Origin: Brugia malayi
Lineage: Eukaryota; Nematoda; Chromadorea; Rhabditida; Onchocercidae
Reading direction: 5' to 3'
DNA: 64,000 nucleotides
Assembly: GCF_000002995.4 (NCBI RefSeq)
Contig: NW_025062476.1
Span: 5,011,001 to 5,075,000 of the forward strand
Position numbers and translations under genes: made by a program
The notes under the pieces: generated by a model
Database searches by the model: none
The model's input: only the letters and a program-made list of their open reading frames with translations
Told to the model about the DNA's origin: nothing
In this document: positions 33,942-53,606 of the stretch, in pieces
Layout of the letters: each line of letters opens with the position of its first letter
Numbering within the stretch: the stretch's first letter is position 1

Positions 33942-36900
33942 CTAATTTATTCTAATCACAACACTGAATTCAAAAATGGATGAGCTTTGCTCTGCAATCG
34001 AGTCGTGATCATCTACTTTCAGTAATGGATGTGTCCTTGGATATGGTCGAGTTATGCTGCTATGGGCAGTCCAGACATGCAGTTCAGTGAAGCCATCTGG
34101 ATTTGGTTTATAACGTCCCATATGACGGATATCATATAACGGATTAGTTGAATAATCCGATGTATTCCCGAAACGATAGCGAAAGTTCTCGAAGCGCATC
34201 AGATGACGTTCAAAATCGGCATCCATCAAAGCCTGTAAACTTCGTTCATGCCGTCTCATCTTCGTCACCACTTCCGTCAACGGTGTTGTTTGTCCTCTGC
34301 TTGACGTTGGCAACAGTGCCTATAGAGCAACTATTTTTATTGTTATCATATTTATATTCATGAATTTAGATGTTTTTTAATTGACTGTGAAACAACAAAA
34401 CTTACATTTCATCGCATATAACTAATATTTAAAAAACTAATCACTAAATAAAAAGATCTAAAGTATTTCACCATAAAGTATGAATGCTGAAGTTTCAAGT
34501 ATCGAAAGATCAAAGGATCAGTTCGAAATAAGATGTAAAAAAAATTCATTAAACCTTATGAAAGAGTAAAGAGCTCAAGAAAAAGAAGATAAACGAAAAG
34601 CAGTTGAATTTTGACAATGTCAAACAAGCAAACAAAGAATTTAAAAGTTTTTTAGCAATTATTTTCGTTATAAATTAAGTTCTGCTTCTCATCAAACTTT
34701 AAACAATAAGAATGGAAATACCTCTCTTTCTTGTCGTTTTGATACATAGCTGATCATCCCTTCCATTGATTCATCAGTAACTTTTGGACAGAATGAAATA
34801 TCAAGCGCAGTTAAGAACTAAAAAACTGTTAGGAATCAATAGAGAAGTTAGTGAATAATTCAGTGAGGCTATGAGTAGGATATGAGTATCCTTTCTTAAT
34901 TAATAACATTAGCAATACAAATATTTTGGAAGATATATATATGTATATATATATATATATATATAATAGTATAATAAAATGTGAAGAGAGAACAATTTTT
35001 TCCAAGTTTTCTTCATCAAAATAAACCAATGCTATTTATGAACCAAATTAATTCCTAGTTTAAATATTAGGATTTTTGATGCATGAGATGAACATCCAAA
35101 TGTAGTTATTTCACTTTTTTCCGGAATTATTTTGTAAATCGACTGCATGCTAAAGAGAATCTCTACTTCTAAAACTAAAACTGTGCAAACTAACCGGACA
35201 GTGTTTCAACAGCATTTTGACTGCTTCATCGGATATCTCGTCACATCGATGCAGGAGAACAGTCTATAAAAAAAATAAGAGTATAATAACAATCTGCATT
35301 TACATATCAAACATTGACCTCATGCTATATGTAACATTCACAGAGAACACAATGACAATATTGTCAGTATTACTTCGATCACAAAATTGACAACAAATTA
35401 TCATATATGGCCTATGTCGGTTATATGATTTTTGCTAGATGGTATAAGAAATAATATAAACATTACTTACTTGCAAAGTGCTCTTTTCTGCGATTATTCG
35501 GATCGTCTGGTCATCAACAACTCTCATATAAGATAAATTTAAGTGACTCAGGTACGGAAGTTTTGCAAGTTCACGTAGCCCAACATTGCTCACAAAACGA
35601 CTACAGCCACTCAAGTCAACATACTTCAATTGTTTGCATCCAATTACTGTATTCCGTAAAACCTGAAACTTATCCATTCAAAATATTGTAAAAAAGAGAA
35701 ATAAAAAGCAAGCAATCTAATCTATTAAAGTAATACGAATTTCATAAAACTTATAGATTACATATCTATACCTTTCAGAAAAGAATTCATGCATAAGCAT
35801 TTATATCCAACATGATATGTATTCAATTTTTCCTGATAAGACTAATGAAATTCGTTTTACAAATTTAATAAACAGAACTAAGAATTTAAAAATTGCCTCG
35901 TCTGTCATTAGCAAGTTGTCATAAACAGTTAATTCAGTCAGGTTCTTCATCAGACTGAAATTTATCTCAATTCCTCCAAGAGTATGCGAAACATAACATT
36001 CACCGAATTTTAGCAACTCCAACCTAAAACTAATAACATTTGAAGAAAGCTTCTAAATTTTCTAAAAAATATTTGGGACCGGTTCTAAGAAACAAATCAA
36101 TCCGCATTTATTTGTATCAAAATCTAATCAAAAATATAACAAATACGATCAGTTCAACTGATCTTGACGAGTAATGCGGAGCCATTCCAGAATCGAATAG
36201 AAAATATAATGAAAAAGCTGTTTGGGTACTTCAAATTCACTTCACATAACAAGAACAGAAAGTACTTACTTGGGAAGTGAAGCAAAAAAGCTATTCAAAT
36301 GAGTAGGCGATATGTTATCAACACTATTCATCGTCAGAGCTACTAGATCCGGACATCTAAATCAGTATAAACTTTTAGGTTCAGTAAATTTTAAGACTTC
36401 TATTTACTTTACATAAGTATAAAACTCAGGCATAAAAATAAACAAAAACCAGTGATAAAACAGGCCTATCTCTTATGGCGAATAGTGATGCTGCTGTCAA
36501 TCGAAAACATCCACCAATTTTCAAATTGATGATGGATCGTGGCAAAACGGTAAACGATGGCAGTCCAGTGAGGCGCTCATTTTCACCTACATCGACCTCT
36601 CTCAAATTTTGACACTTAGAGAAAAACGATGTAAGTCCTCGTTCCACAACGCTTTCCTGAAAAGAAAATAAAACATGATTTTTGGAGAATTGTGAAGAGG
36701 AATTATTGGAAAAAAGACAACGCAACACATTTCAATACATCAACACTGTTATGAGATGCATTAAAAAATATCAGAAATTATGGAAAACAACAAACTAAGC
36801 GTTTTTTTTGAAAAAATTATATTGAAAACAGATTTTAAACGGAATTTCAACAAAGGATAAAATATCGTGGAATTCGTCCTAGGATTCTATTCCGCTTTCC

Positions 36901-38546
36901 TTCTCCTGTTTAAGTTGAAAACCAATCAAGAAGTGCGATTTAAAAACTTGATATTAACTAAAATTCATAACTCAAAATTTAGTATTCAGCTCATTCCAAG
37001 ACCCAAGAGACTGGAAAGCAATCTTACTGAAAATTATTCCTTTAAAATAACCTGAAAACATCGATGGAAATTAACAATTTCCAGATTTGGACAGTGTCTT
37101 CCCAGTGATTTGAGGGACGAATTGGTCAACTGAATACCATACATATTCAGAACAGTCAAATTTGGACAATGTACGGCGAAGCACATGCAAACATTATACG
37201 TTAACGTATCTCTGAATGCATGTAAATCCATTTCAAGCAAGTGATCACCGCAACGCTGTGCCAAAGACTTTATCTAGAATTATTATTATTAACTCAAAAA
37301 AGTTCAAAAAAAACCCATTCCATAATTGAATTACTTACAACATTCTTTTCCTAATAAAATCTTCCGAACTTTGGCTGTCAAATTATGGAAAGCAGAATAT
37401 GTTACTAGTTAATCCGCGCACATATGTTACAGTCAAACAGAGCAAAATATATTAGGAAAATTATGAAAAATTGTTTTATTTTTCCAAATATAAAAAGAAA
37501 GCGAACTTCCTTGTTGCCAACTACTGGACGCTCAATCAAGCAGGGCAGTGAACATTCCTTATCACCAATAAGTGATGAGTAGGAGAATTCGGTTGTCATT
37601 GTCCATGAATAATTCTTGGCAATATGACGCCATCGGCGGCAAACCCGTTCTATTCTTATGCGATCCACAATTGGTAACAGCGTGAAAATTGAGATCTGAA
37701 AAGAGTAAATGAAGAGAAACTTTAAAAAATAAAATTTCCATAGACAATCCATTAGAAAAACTATTTTCGGTTTTTCAAAATTAGCCAGTTAAAAGAAAAA
37801 TATTGGCTATCAGCGCCTCATTTACTTTCTTGATAATTAAACTGTAATCAAAATAGAATTTGACAGGACCACGAGGAATACTAACCAGAATATGGTCTGG
37901 AATGGAACTGATATCTTCCTGAACACTGCCCTCTTGTATCTTGTCAGCTTTCCCCCGACTCGATTTATTGATTTTACGCTTAACCAATTGTGCGCTGTTA
38001 TCGCTGTTGACAGGAGGGTGCAATGACTGTTGCTGTTGCTGATGATGAAGAGCCGTTGAGCTACAGCCGGAAGTTGTCGGTGCACTCAAATCCTCAACAT
38101 CAACTCTCAAATCTTCGGTTATTTAATAATCAAATAATATTGGCACAGTAACTTTAATTTTACTGCCATATCTTTATTCACGGTCTGATGACCGAATAAC
38201 AATTGAGTTTAACAGAAATAGCCTGGTTGATTTATAGAGAACAAAGCATTAGTTCTATTTGATTATGATAATGTACAACATTTCAAGAAAGTTTATTGAA
38301 ACAGACAAAATTTAGTTTACTGAAACCCAGACTACATCTGTAACCATGAAAGTCAGGTAAAAAGAAATTTACAGAGGATTAATCGCTTACCCGCACTTTT
38401 CTTTTTGCTGACTTTTCATCACGATTGACAGGTGCCATCCTTTTCGCTCTTTTTCTTTCAGCTCTTCGCGGTTGTACAGAGCTGCGAAGATACTGCCCCG
38501 AAACCACATACGGTTCCTCGGTATTTCGATTACTTCGAAGTCTCAT
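33942..38546 (-). CDS. F-box and leucine-rich-repeat protein (FBXL type), 643 aa
   Basis: Predicted substrate receptor of an SCF ubiquitin ligase: the F-box binds Skp1 and the repeats bind the target. Minus-strand exons: 38546-38391, 38092-37886, 37695-37507, 37273-37052, 36656-36466, 36356-36270, 36023-35879, 35662-35471, 35263-35195, 34817-34722, 34319-33942. The F-box (about residues 113-155) reads ISSIPDHIL, then ISIFTLLPIVDRIRIERVCR and RWRHIAKNY. Eight or more cysteine-containing repeats follow (HCPNLTVLNMYG, GRHCPNLEIVNFHRC, KYVDLSGCSRFVSN, LNLSYMRVVDDQTI). The N-terminus is basic (RRAERKRAKR). The last 126-codon exon is a non-repeat tail with aromatic and charged residues. The acceptor at 38093 is non-pyrimidine and is the weakest junction. 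The intron after 36466 needs a GC donor. I could not assign an orthologue, so no symbol is given. Confidence 0.85.
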
Positions 38547-39798
38547 TATTTAAGTCCAAATATTGCACCACTATTGAAAATAAATTCACAAGACTTTTAA
38601 TCCATTCCATATTTTACTTTAATTTAAGCTACGAGATTGTACATCTGAGAGAGGACAAACAGTAGTAGCAAAATTGGCTCAATTAATTACATATAAAATG
38701 GAAATTCCACTCTAAAAGAAGCCGATAAAGTGGCATACATGAAGTTATGTGACTCAACTGGTAATTCCAAACATCAACTGTTCTTATGTGAGACCGGCAT
38801 TCAATGTGTGCACCATGCAAAATAAACAAAAAAAAAAAAAAAAAAATTGATTCGCAAAAACTCTAATAAAATGATGTGATGATAATTTATTTAAAAATTA
38901 AAGAAAGAAGTTGTCGGTTTCAGTATATCAGGAAATGATCAAATAGTTCTGTTTTAGGATGAAATAAGTTATCTTTTGAATACAGCATTTATAAAAATGA
39001 TTATCTTGGTCATTGATCAGTGGTCAACAGAATGCACTTTTCCAATATTACAGCTTATAAATTGTGCACTAGATTTATTGGCAGCAAAAAACCTTATTTA
39101 TGTTAAATTTAGAACCTATAACAATCCATATTTTGAAATCTGGACCTCCTTACTCCAAAAAAAATTGGAAAAACCTAAATACGAAGAAAGATTTAGATTC
39201 ATGATTCTAATCGACAGATAAAACTTCTAAATCCAGTTAAAAAACAAGGATGAAGTAGTCTCAGACATTTAACTTTACGCTTTACTCAGTCAGTCATCTG
39301 CAATCTAATCTCACTCCACGTTTCACTGAGTCAACCACCTGCACCCTAACCACATTTCATGAATAATTACACGTTCCACTCACGTCAACCACTTGCAACC
39401 TAACCACACTCCATGTCCAATTACATGTCCCACTCACGTCAACCACCTGCACCCCAACCACATCCCACATCTAACTCACGCCCCACCCACGCCAACTACC
39501 CGCAACTCGACCTTGCTCACCTCAAAGACTACTGCCACTCTATTACTACCAATCAGTGTTGCAATTCTACCGAGACGCGATGAAAACGTTTCATCCGGAC
39601 GAGATGGGTTCCGTACGTCGACATTAGTTGACCGGGTGGCTCATCTCATCTTCTCTGCGGTGTCGTAGTCTACGGTAAGTTAATTCCCTTTCCTTCTTTC
39701 TTTCTCCCTCTCTCCCTCTCTCTCTCCCTGCCTTCCTCCTTCTCTCTCTATTAACATGATATCAACATGAAATCTTCAGGATTACCTACGAATGTCGG
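38547..39798. other. Divergent upstream region of the F-box and OPA1 genes
   Basis: Separates the minus-strand F-box start (38546) from the OPA1 start codon (39799). It contains a C-rich degenerate repeat (39285-39525) and a GC-richer segment at about 39545-39671 that ends in a good donor (CTACG, then GTAAGT) and is probably a noncoding first exon of OPA1. A long C/T tract follows (39688-39750), then an acceptor at 39779 with a 19-base leader before the ATG. A (A)n run lies at 38828-38846. Confidence 0.5.
39285..39525 (+). repeat. Degenerate C/A-rich tandem repeat upstream of OPA1
   Basis: About four diverged units of roughly 55-60 bp share CACTCACGTCAACCACCTGC followed by ACCCTAACCACA-like sequence. 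The plus strand is strongly C-rich and almost G-free, unlike the rest of the window. Confidence 0.7.
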
Positions 39799-47198
<7,400 letters not shown>

Positions 47199-47330
47199 GA
47201 ATTATATCCTTCTATTACTGCTTACATGTTACAAGTCTGATGTTTTTGGTTTGTGCCATAGTTTTTCTTGATGTTTATACTTCTCTTCTAGATTGTGTGC
47301 AAGCATACAATTGTGTTATAAGTGTTTGTT

Positions 47331-47336
47331 AATAAA
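47331..47336 (+). terminator. AATAAA poly(A) signal of the OPA1 gene
   Basis: Canonical hexamer 133 bases after the OPA1 stop codon, followed by T-rich sequence. Presumed cleavage site 10-30 bases further. Confidence 0.6.
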
Positions 47337-50300
47337 ATCTTACTTCAGTTGTAACTGAGCTCAAATTTTAAATTTTAATGTCAATTTTTTTCCGCTTACT
47401 GGAGATATATGATAAAAAATCAAAAGAAAAAAAATGAAAAAAAAAAAAAGAAATTTTAAACTAATCTTTGAACAATTTTTCTTTTTTTTTTTGCAGATTA
47501 ATTTTCTACAGATTCAAAAAAAAAAAAAACTTTTTTTCTAAGTGACTTGGTTGTGCAAAAATCAGTTTTTCTTAAAAATCCATCAATAATTGCATGATTG
47601 TTCCAGAGAAAGTTACCTTTAAACATGTTTTCCTTACAACTCTTCCTCGTTCAATTTGTTTTCGGATATATTTTCGGTCATAATCATAAACTTATGAAAT
47701 TTTGATGAAATACTCGAAACAATGAAGATTTATTATTTAATAATGTCACATTGTTTAGTTAACTTACGAACAAATTTGCTTAATCGTTAACACTAACAGA
47801 AGGTTTAGGAAGTGAAGCATTTCAAAATGGGACTGAAGAATACGAAATGATTCGTTTTATCAATAAAATGAAAAGGAAGGAAAAGGAACAAATGAATTGT
47901 TCAATGGAGAAAAAAGAACGGTCAAATTCTAGATGGTATAATTTTATTTAATTTCCAAAAACATTTTTAGATGAAGAGGACTACGGTGTCACCTTTTTTT
48001 TTCGTATAAACATCTGAAGTAAAATAGACTTGTTATGAAGGACGGGATTGCTTTTTTAAAATATAATGATGCCTGATGTATGTGATAAAATCGAATAGAA
48101 CAGAACGAGAACAAAGAGGAAGAAATTAGTTGAAATTAAGTTAAAAGAAAGATTTTGTCTAATATAAAGAGCTTAAAAAGCCTAATTCCTCTTGTATTCT
48201 CTTGGATTTAATGTTTAATTATAATTAATAAAAACATTTTGCAAAGATCGATTGGCAAACAAATTTGCTACAATAGCAGTAGTTCAAAAATATTGAGAAG
48301 TCTTATTTACTCTACTTGTAAATATTTAATTTTTTAAAAAAAAAATCTGAATTTTGTGAAGTGGACAATAATGTTTCTCACAATTTTTATTTTCATAAAT
48401 TGTCTTCGTTTAAATTTAGTAAAATTAATGTAATAATCTAATAAGAATGTTCACTCATCTCAAGTATTAGAATAGTAGAAACTTATTTCGTTTCACCTGC
48501 AATACGTTACAAATATTTATATTTGTATAATACTGAATTATCTGAAACTGGAAAATTCAGATCTTAGCATGGAAGGAGTTAATTTTCAATCGGAAATCAA
48601 TTCATCAACTCTAAACCTTTTTTTTTTCTTGGTGTTTTCAAATAATTTTTCCAATAGTCTTTAATTTTTTCTTTAAATAAATACATATTGCTATGAATTT
48701 ACACAACAAAAAATTCATATTTATTTCCATATTTATAAATTATCCAAGTCTATTTTCACTTTTCACAAGATGTTAATGATATTAAATTAAAATCTGCAAC
48801 ACAGTTTCTAATTCATTCCTGATCCTAGTAGTATCGTTCATAAGTTTCTACTATCAAAGTATTTCATTAAAATAACGATAGCATTAGTTTCATTAATTTC
48901 ACCTCGTCGTCATTTTCCGTTCTTTTTTTTTTCTTTAATATCGAAAAAGCCAAAAGTTCAATTTTTGCATATCCATGAATACTTCATTGTTTTCGTCATA
49001 TATAATTATAATAAATAGCAAACAAACAGAACAACAATGTTTTCCTCAACTTCAGTAATTTGTTTTTTGCTTTTTTTTGAATTTATTTTCAATTAAATTC
49101 CTTCGTGAAAGGCAGAATTACTTGAAGTCAAACGACATATATGTAATATATTTAATGATTTAGATATAAATTTCCATCAAATATTCAAAAGACCAATTTT
49201 AAATAAAGTAGATTGACAGAGAAATGTATTATGATAACTTCGGACTTTAACCGTTCAAAAAATAAATTTCCAAAAATTTGTTTAAGCAACAAATAATTCG
49301 TGATATTAGTATTTTAGATCAAAGCATTCATGCCTTATAATATATTTTTTAGATCATCCATTTACATCTAATAGCATTGCAGTAGATTAACGACACAGTG
49401 TCAGGCAATACTGGAAGGGTCGAAAAATACGAAATCGATGTATTGCGAGTTTTGGCTCATATATGTTTGCTTTTCAGGCTGTAGAGAAATTTCACTGCAA
49501 CTAATAATGATAATTTATGCTATAATGAAATGCAAAAATTACATAACCTGAAATCAACTTTTAATGCAATTCAAGAAAGCTATTTTCAGCATTCATCACT
49601 TCCACATATATTATCCAGAAAAAAATTTGATAAGATCAAAAGTAGTTTCAAATCATTACAACTTTTCACCTGCTGTAATTTCAATAAATTGCACTTTTTT
49701 AAATCTTCTTTTAAGTTCTTTATAACTTCTTTAAGTATCACTCAAAAAAAAAAAAAAAACTCTTGAATTTCATAAAACCTTTGAATTTACACAGACAACG
49801 AGTTCACAAACAATACAGTCAACTTAAAACATTTCAGTCAATAAATCTACCACAAATGAAAATGACAGGAAACAAAAATGACTATAAAATATAATTTGCT
49901 TATCTATTTCATATGGTATTTATCGAGTGCTACAACGATGAAATGTAATACTGATGAGAAAAAAACAATCTAAAAGAAAAAACTGAAAATGTAATTATTT
50001 AGAGAGCTTTTTCTTTTAATATTTTATAAACGCTGAAGCACAGAACTCAATTAGTATCTAAGATGAAATATATCATTTCAAAACCATAAAATGAGTTGTT
50101 CATTTATTTTCCTTCATCCTCCATGCCCAGACGAAATCTTTTAAAATTCAGAATAATCCTACAAAGATTCTGTAGCTAGCTGCTCCATGCCTATGATATA
50201 TAGCTTTCAATGCTTCATACAAATAAATTTATGATACAACTAACAATTGAAAGATATTTATTAAAAGATCACTTAAAAACTACATGTGGGTTTCATAAAC

Positions 50301-50549
50301 AAATCAAATGCTACTAAACCAATTTAAAAATGCACTAAAATGAAGTTTGAGTTTCGAAGAGATACAGCTTTTAATCCAAAGTGAAAATAAATTGTGCAAA
50401 TAAATAGGAGTAAATAAATAGTCACAAATCTTAAATTCCAATTCTGATATCTTTTCACTACAACCAATTCATCACCAATTAATCAGTGAAAATTTGATAT
50501 ATTTCAAAATCACTAACTGATTCGGATGGTTATATATAACAGCTATTAT
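47337..50549. other. Intergenic, no certain gene
   Basis: AT-rich 3.2 kb between the convergent OPA1 gene (plus) and the small membrane-protein gene (minus). Only the 56-codon frame at 47784-47951 looks non-random. The open frame near 49530-49766 is low complexity and unsupported. Confidence 0.5.
47784..47951 (+). other. Possible exon or small frame, unsupported
   Basis: Open frame of 55 residues with balanced, polar composition (GSEAFQNGTEEYEMIRFINK, then MKRKEKEQ), unlike the Phe/Leu/Ile-rich chance frames nearby. A weak acceptor (CACTAACAG) lies at 47799. No partner exon or family found; it could be a terminal exon, a decayed gene or chance. Confidence 0.2.
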
Positions 50550-50699
50550 TTATTCCTGCTTATTATAAGCTACATTTCCACCATGTTTTAAAATATGCTG
50601 TCGTTTTTTCATTACGTTCGATTTCTCTCTCGGATAGGCATGCCAAAAATTGTAGCCAATTAATACACAAAGGAGATTAACAACTATTAGCCAGAGCAT
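50550..50699 (-). CDS. Small single-pass membrane protein (49 aa), possibly trans-spliced
   Basis: Minus-strand ATG at 50699 to TAA at 50550. The product starts MLWLIVVNLLCVLIGYNF, an almost immediate membrane span of about 17 residues, then WHAYPREKSNVMKKRQ, a basic, water-exposed tail. The size and layout suit a mitochondrial or ER small integral protein; the family is not recognised. A strong acceptor (TTTTTTTTCAG at 50717-50716) precedes the ATG by 15 bases, and the exon can join an upstream exon only in one phase, for which I found no partner. A trans-spliced single-exon mRNA is therefore the simplest model. AATAAA overlaps the stop codon. The alternative is the last exon of a longer gene. 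Confidence 0.5.
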   Translation of the reverse strand: MLWLIVVNLLCVLIGYNFWHAYPREKSNVMKKRQHILKHGGNVAYNKQE

Positions 50700-51967
50700 A
50701 TTACTGCTTATAAATCTGAAAAAAAAAGCGTACTAAAAGTATTATATATAATGTGGTTTTTTTTTTTCTTTTTTTTATCAATCGTTTATCAGAGAAACTA
50801 ATCGCAGGGAGAGAAAAAATAAAGAAAGAAAGAGAAACAGAGAGATCAGCATCAAAAAATAGCTATGATTTGGCAGGGAGGATGTTTATCGTTATTATCA
50901 AACATATTTGGCGTCTTTTTCCTCGAATTCGCAGAAAGTATAGGAAATGATCTTCCAAGGGTAACAAAATGTTCTACCGTCCTTTGATCTTCGTTTTTGA
51001 TCAGTTAAAACTGCAAATGCTATATCTAAACAACCCATAAGTTCAAATGTCAGGAGGGATGGAATTGAAAATACGAAAGAACCTACCACTTAAACTTTTT
51101 CAATTGTCACGTCAAATGTTTGAAACAAAAAAGAAAAACGAAAGTGATGATGAATTATAGCATATCAGAAATTCGTCATAATTACCATATACCAAATTTT
51201 ATAATTCAAAAATGACGTCAAGCTGCAAGATAAAACTTTATAATGCAAAAATTAAAAAAAAAAATTGAAATGATAAGAAAAGTTCAGTTAAATTTTATGA
51301 GTAAATACTTAAGCAAAAATCATAATCATAAACTTCAACATGAAAGCACCATCTCAATAGAATTAATTCCGCAATTAATTTTCAAAAAGTCTCAATATTA
51401 AAGCCTAAAGATTGCTACAGAATATGTCAAACAAATCAAATAAAACAATGATAATTGATACTGTTTACTATCTACTTAATACTTTTATTTCAAAGTAAAA
51501 AGTTCTCTTAATAATGAAAATTTATTCAATTAGTATTAATCAGCTGAGAGAAAATACACAATACATATGTAATGCTACCAACAAATTATATGTCAACTTC
51601 AACTACAGATGTCAAAGGTCAATTTCGACACTCCGTCCCCACGTGACAAACAATATCTAGTCAAAAATCCTCCCTTATCTGCAACATCATATTTTATCAC
51701 CGAGACAGATTGTTTTCAAGAAACGAAAATAGTATCCATTTTACGGAGAGTATATGACTGACAGAGTGTTATGTATATCTGAAATTTAAAACTTAAATTT
51801 GGTTGAAATTGACATGGAAATTGAGATTTGTTTGTATGTGAGAAAAAAAAAAAACATTTTTATATTGCTTTGTTAAACTTTTTAAATAGAAAAAATGATT
51901 ATGAATATTTTAAGTAATAATTTTTTGATGCTTTAATTTCTTGAATTCTTGAATGCAAATTTTTTAA

Positions 51968-51969
<2 letters not shown>

Positions 51970-52042
<73 letters not shown>

Positions 52043-52101
52043 ACATACACACACATACACACATACACACATACATACATACATACATACACACACACAC
52101 T
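51970..52101. repeat. (CA)n microsatellite with CATA interruptions
   Basis: About 60 bp of pure CA/AC, then units broken by CATA and CATACATA. Frames through it (CVCV-type on the minus strand) are spurious. Confidence 0.97.
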
Positions 52102-52683
52102 CCTGACAACAACATTGTTATCTGAAATATGAAATTAAATTATTTGCAATGAAATCGTACTTCATTATCATTATAAATAATTTGCACCTATTTGAAGTTC
52201 ATTTGTTTCAAATTCGAATAAACATTTATTGTTTATTTATCAATTAGCCAAACATTTTCATCTCTTTTTGTATTTTTTTAAGGAATTACACTCTTCTAAA
52301 ATTGAGTTTTTTTTTTGTTATTGAATAATGTTAGAAAAAAATGAATTTTTAATAATTGTCATTTGTAAATGATTATTATATGATCAGTGCCTTTTCATAA
52401 TGTATTGTGAAGTGTTGACAATTTAAATCAAGGGCAATCTGTTTACTTGTCATCAAATATACAGTCGTTTTTAAGTCAATTGACATCATTAGAAGACTGA
52501 TTGATTCGTTTCAAGGTTCAAACATTATTTAAAATAAAATTTGTATAGCCATATGAGTAAATAGATGGACAAATTGATTTTTGTATGCACCGACAATTTA
52601 AGTGTATTTTGAATTACTTACAAATAAAACATTTTGATGATTCTCTCCTGTTTACTTAATAGCTCGATGAAAATATCGAGAAT

Positions 52684-52858
52684 CATGAAAATAATGATAG
52701 CAATAATAAAAAAAAAAATAGCAATGATAAAAAATAGCAATAATAATAGTAGTATTAACAAAATAATATTATTAATAATAATAACAATAACAATATAATA
52801 ACAGCAATAATAATATTAATAATAATAATAATAACAATTATATTAATAATAATTCTAA
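52684..52858. repeat. AAT/AAC-rich simple sequence
   Basis: Imperfect trinucleotide-like sequence of AATAAT, AATAAC and AGCAAT blocks. Confidence 0.8.
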
Positions 52859-53142
52859 TACCGGAAATAGTGAAAAATCTGTTTAAGCTTCAACTGCATG
52901 GATAATTCAATCTGGAATGGATAATATCTAACATTTCCAGAGATTGAATGTCAAAGTGAAACCAAATAGATGGGTTGAATGATTGAAATGAAGATTGGAC
53001 GAAAATTGAAAACAAAAAAATAACTCGGAAAATTATTAAAAAATGAGAAAAAATGAAAAACAAAAGACAAAAAATTTTAATATAATTGACATACAGAATA
53101 TTGTCATAATTTTGATCTTTGTAGTGCTTACTAGGAAATTGC

Positions 53143-53606
53143 TGATTATAGTTTTGTTATCAGTGTTGAACGAAATTCATGATTATAGTTTTGTTATCAG
53201 TGTTGAACGAAATTCATGATTATAGTTTTGTTATCAGTGTTGAACGAAATTCATGATTATAATTTTGTTATCAGTGTTGAACGAAATTCATGATTATAGT
53301 TTTGTTATCAGTGTTGAACGAAATTCATGATTATAATTTTGTTATCAGTGTTGAACGAAATTCATGATTATAGTTTTGTTATCAGTGTTGAACGAAATTC
53401 ATGATTATAGTTTTGTTATCAGTGTTGAACGAAATTCATGATTATAGTTTTGTTATCAGTGTTGAACGAAATTCATGATTATAATTTTGTTATCAGTGTT
53501 GAACGAAATTCATGATTATAGTTTTGTTATCAGTGTTGAACGAAATTCATGATTATAATTTTGTTATCAGTGTTGAACGAAATTCATGATTATAGTTTTG
53601 TTATCA
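53143..53606. repeat. 37-bp minisatellite, about 12.5 units with six-unit higher order
   Basis: Unit TGATTATAGTTTTGTTATCA plus GTGTTGAACGAAATTCA. The only variable site is G or A in TATAGTTTT/TATAATTTT. Reading 5' to 3' the thirteen units are G G G A G A G G G A G A G, which is the six-unit block GGGAGA twice plus one. This implies a second-level period of 222 bp. Confidence 0.95.

Noticed and set aside
50898..51089. Minus-strand 63-residue frame, partly protein-like, as an upstream exon of the small membrane protein
   Set aside because: None of its GT sites gives the phase 2 needed to join the exon at 50715, and it has no homology I can name.
51899..52115. Cys/Val repeat frames
   Set aside because: Translation of the (CA)n microsatellite.
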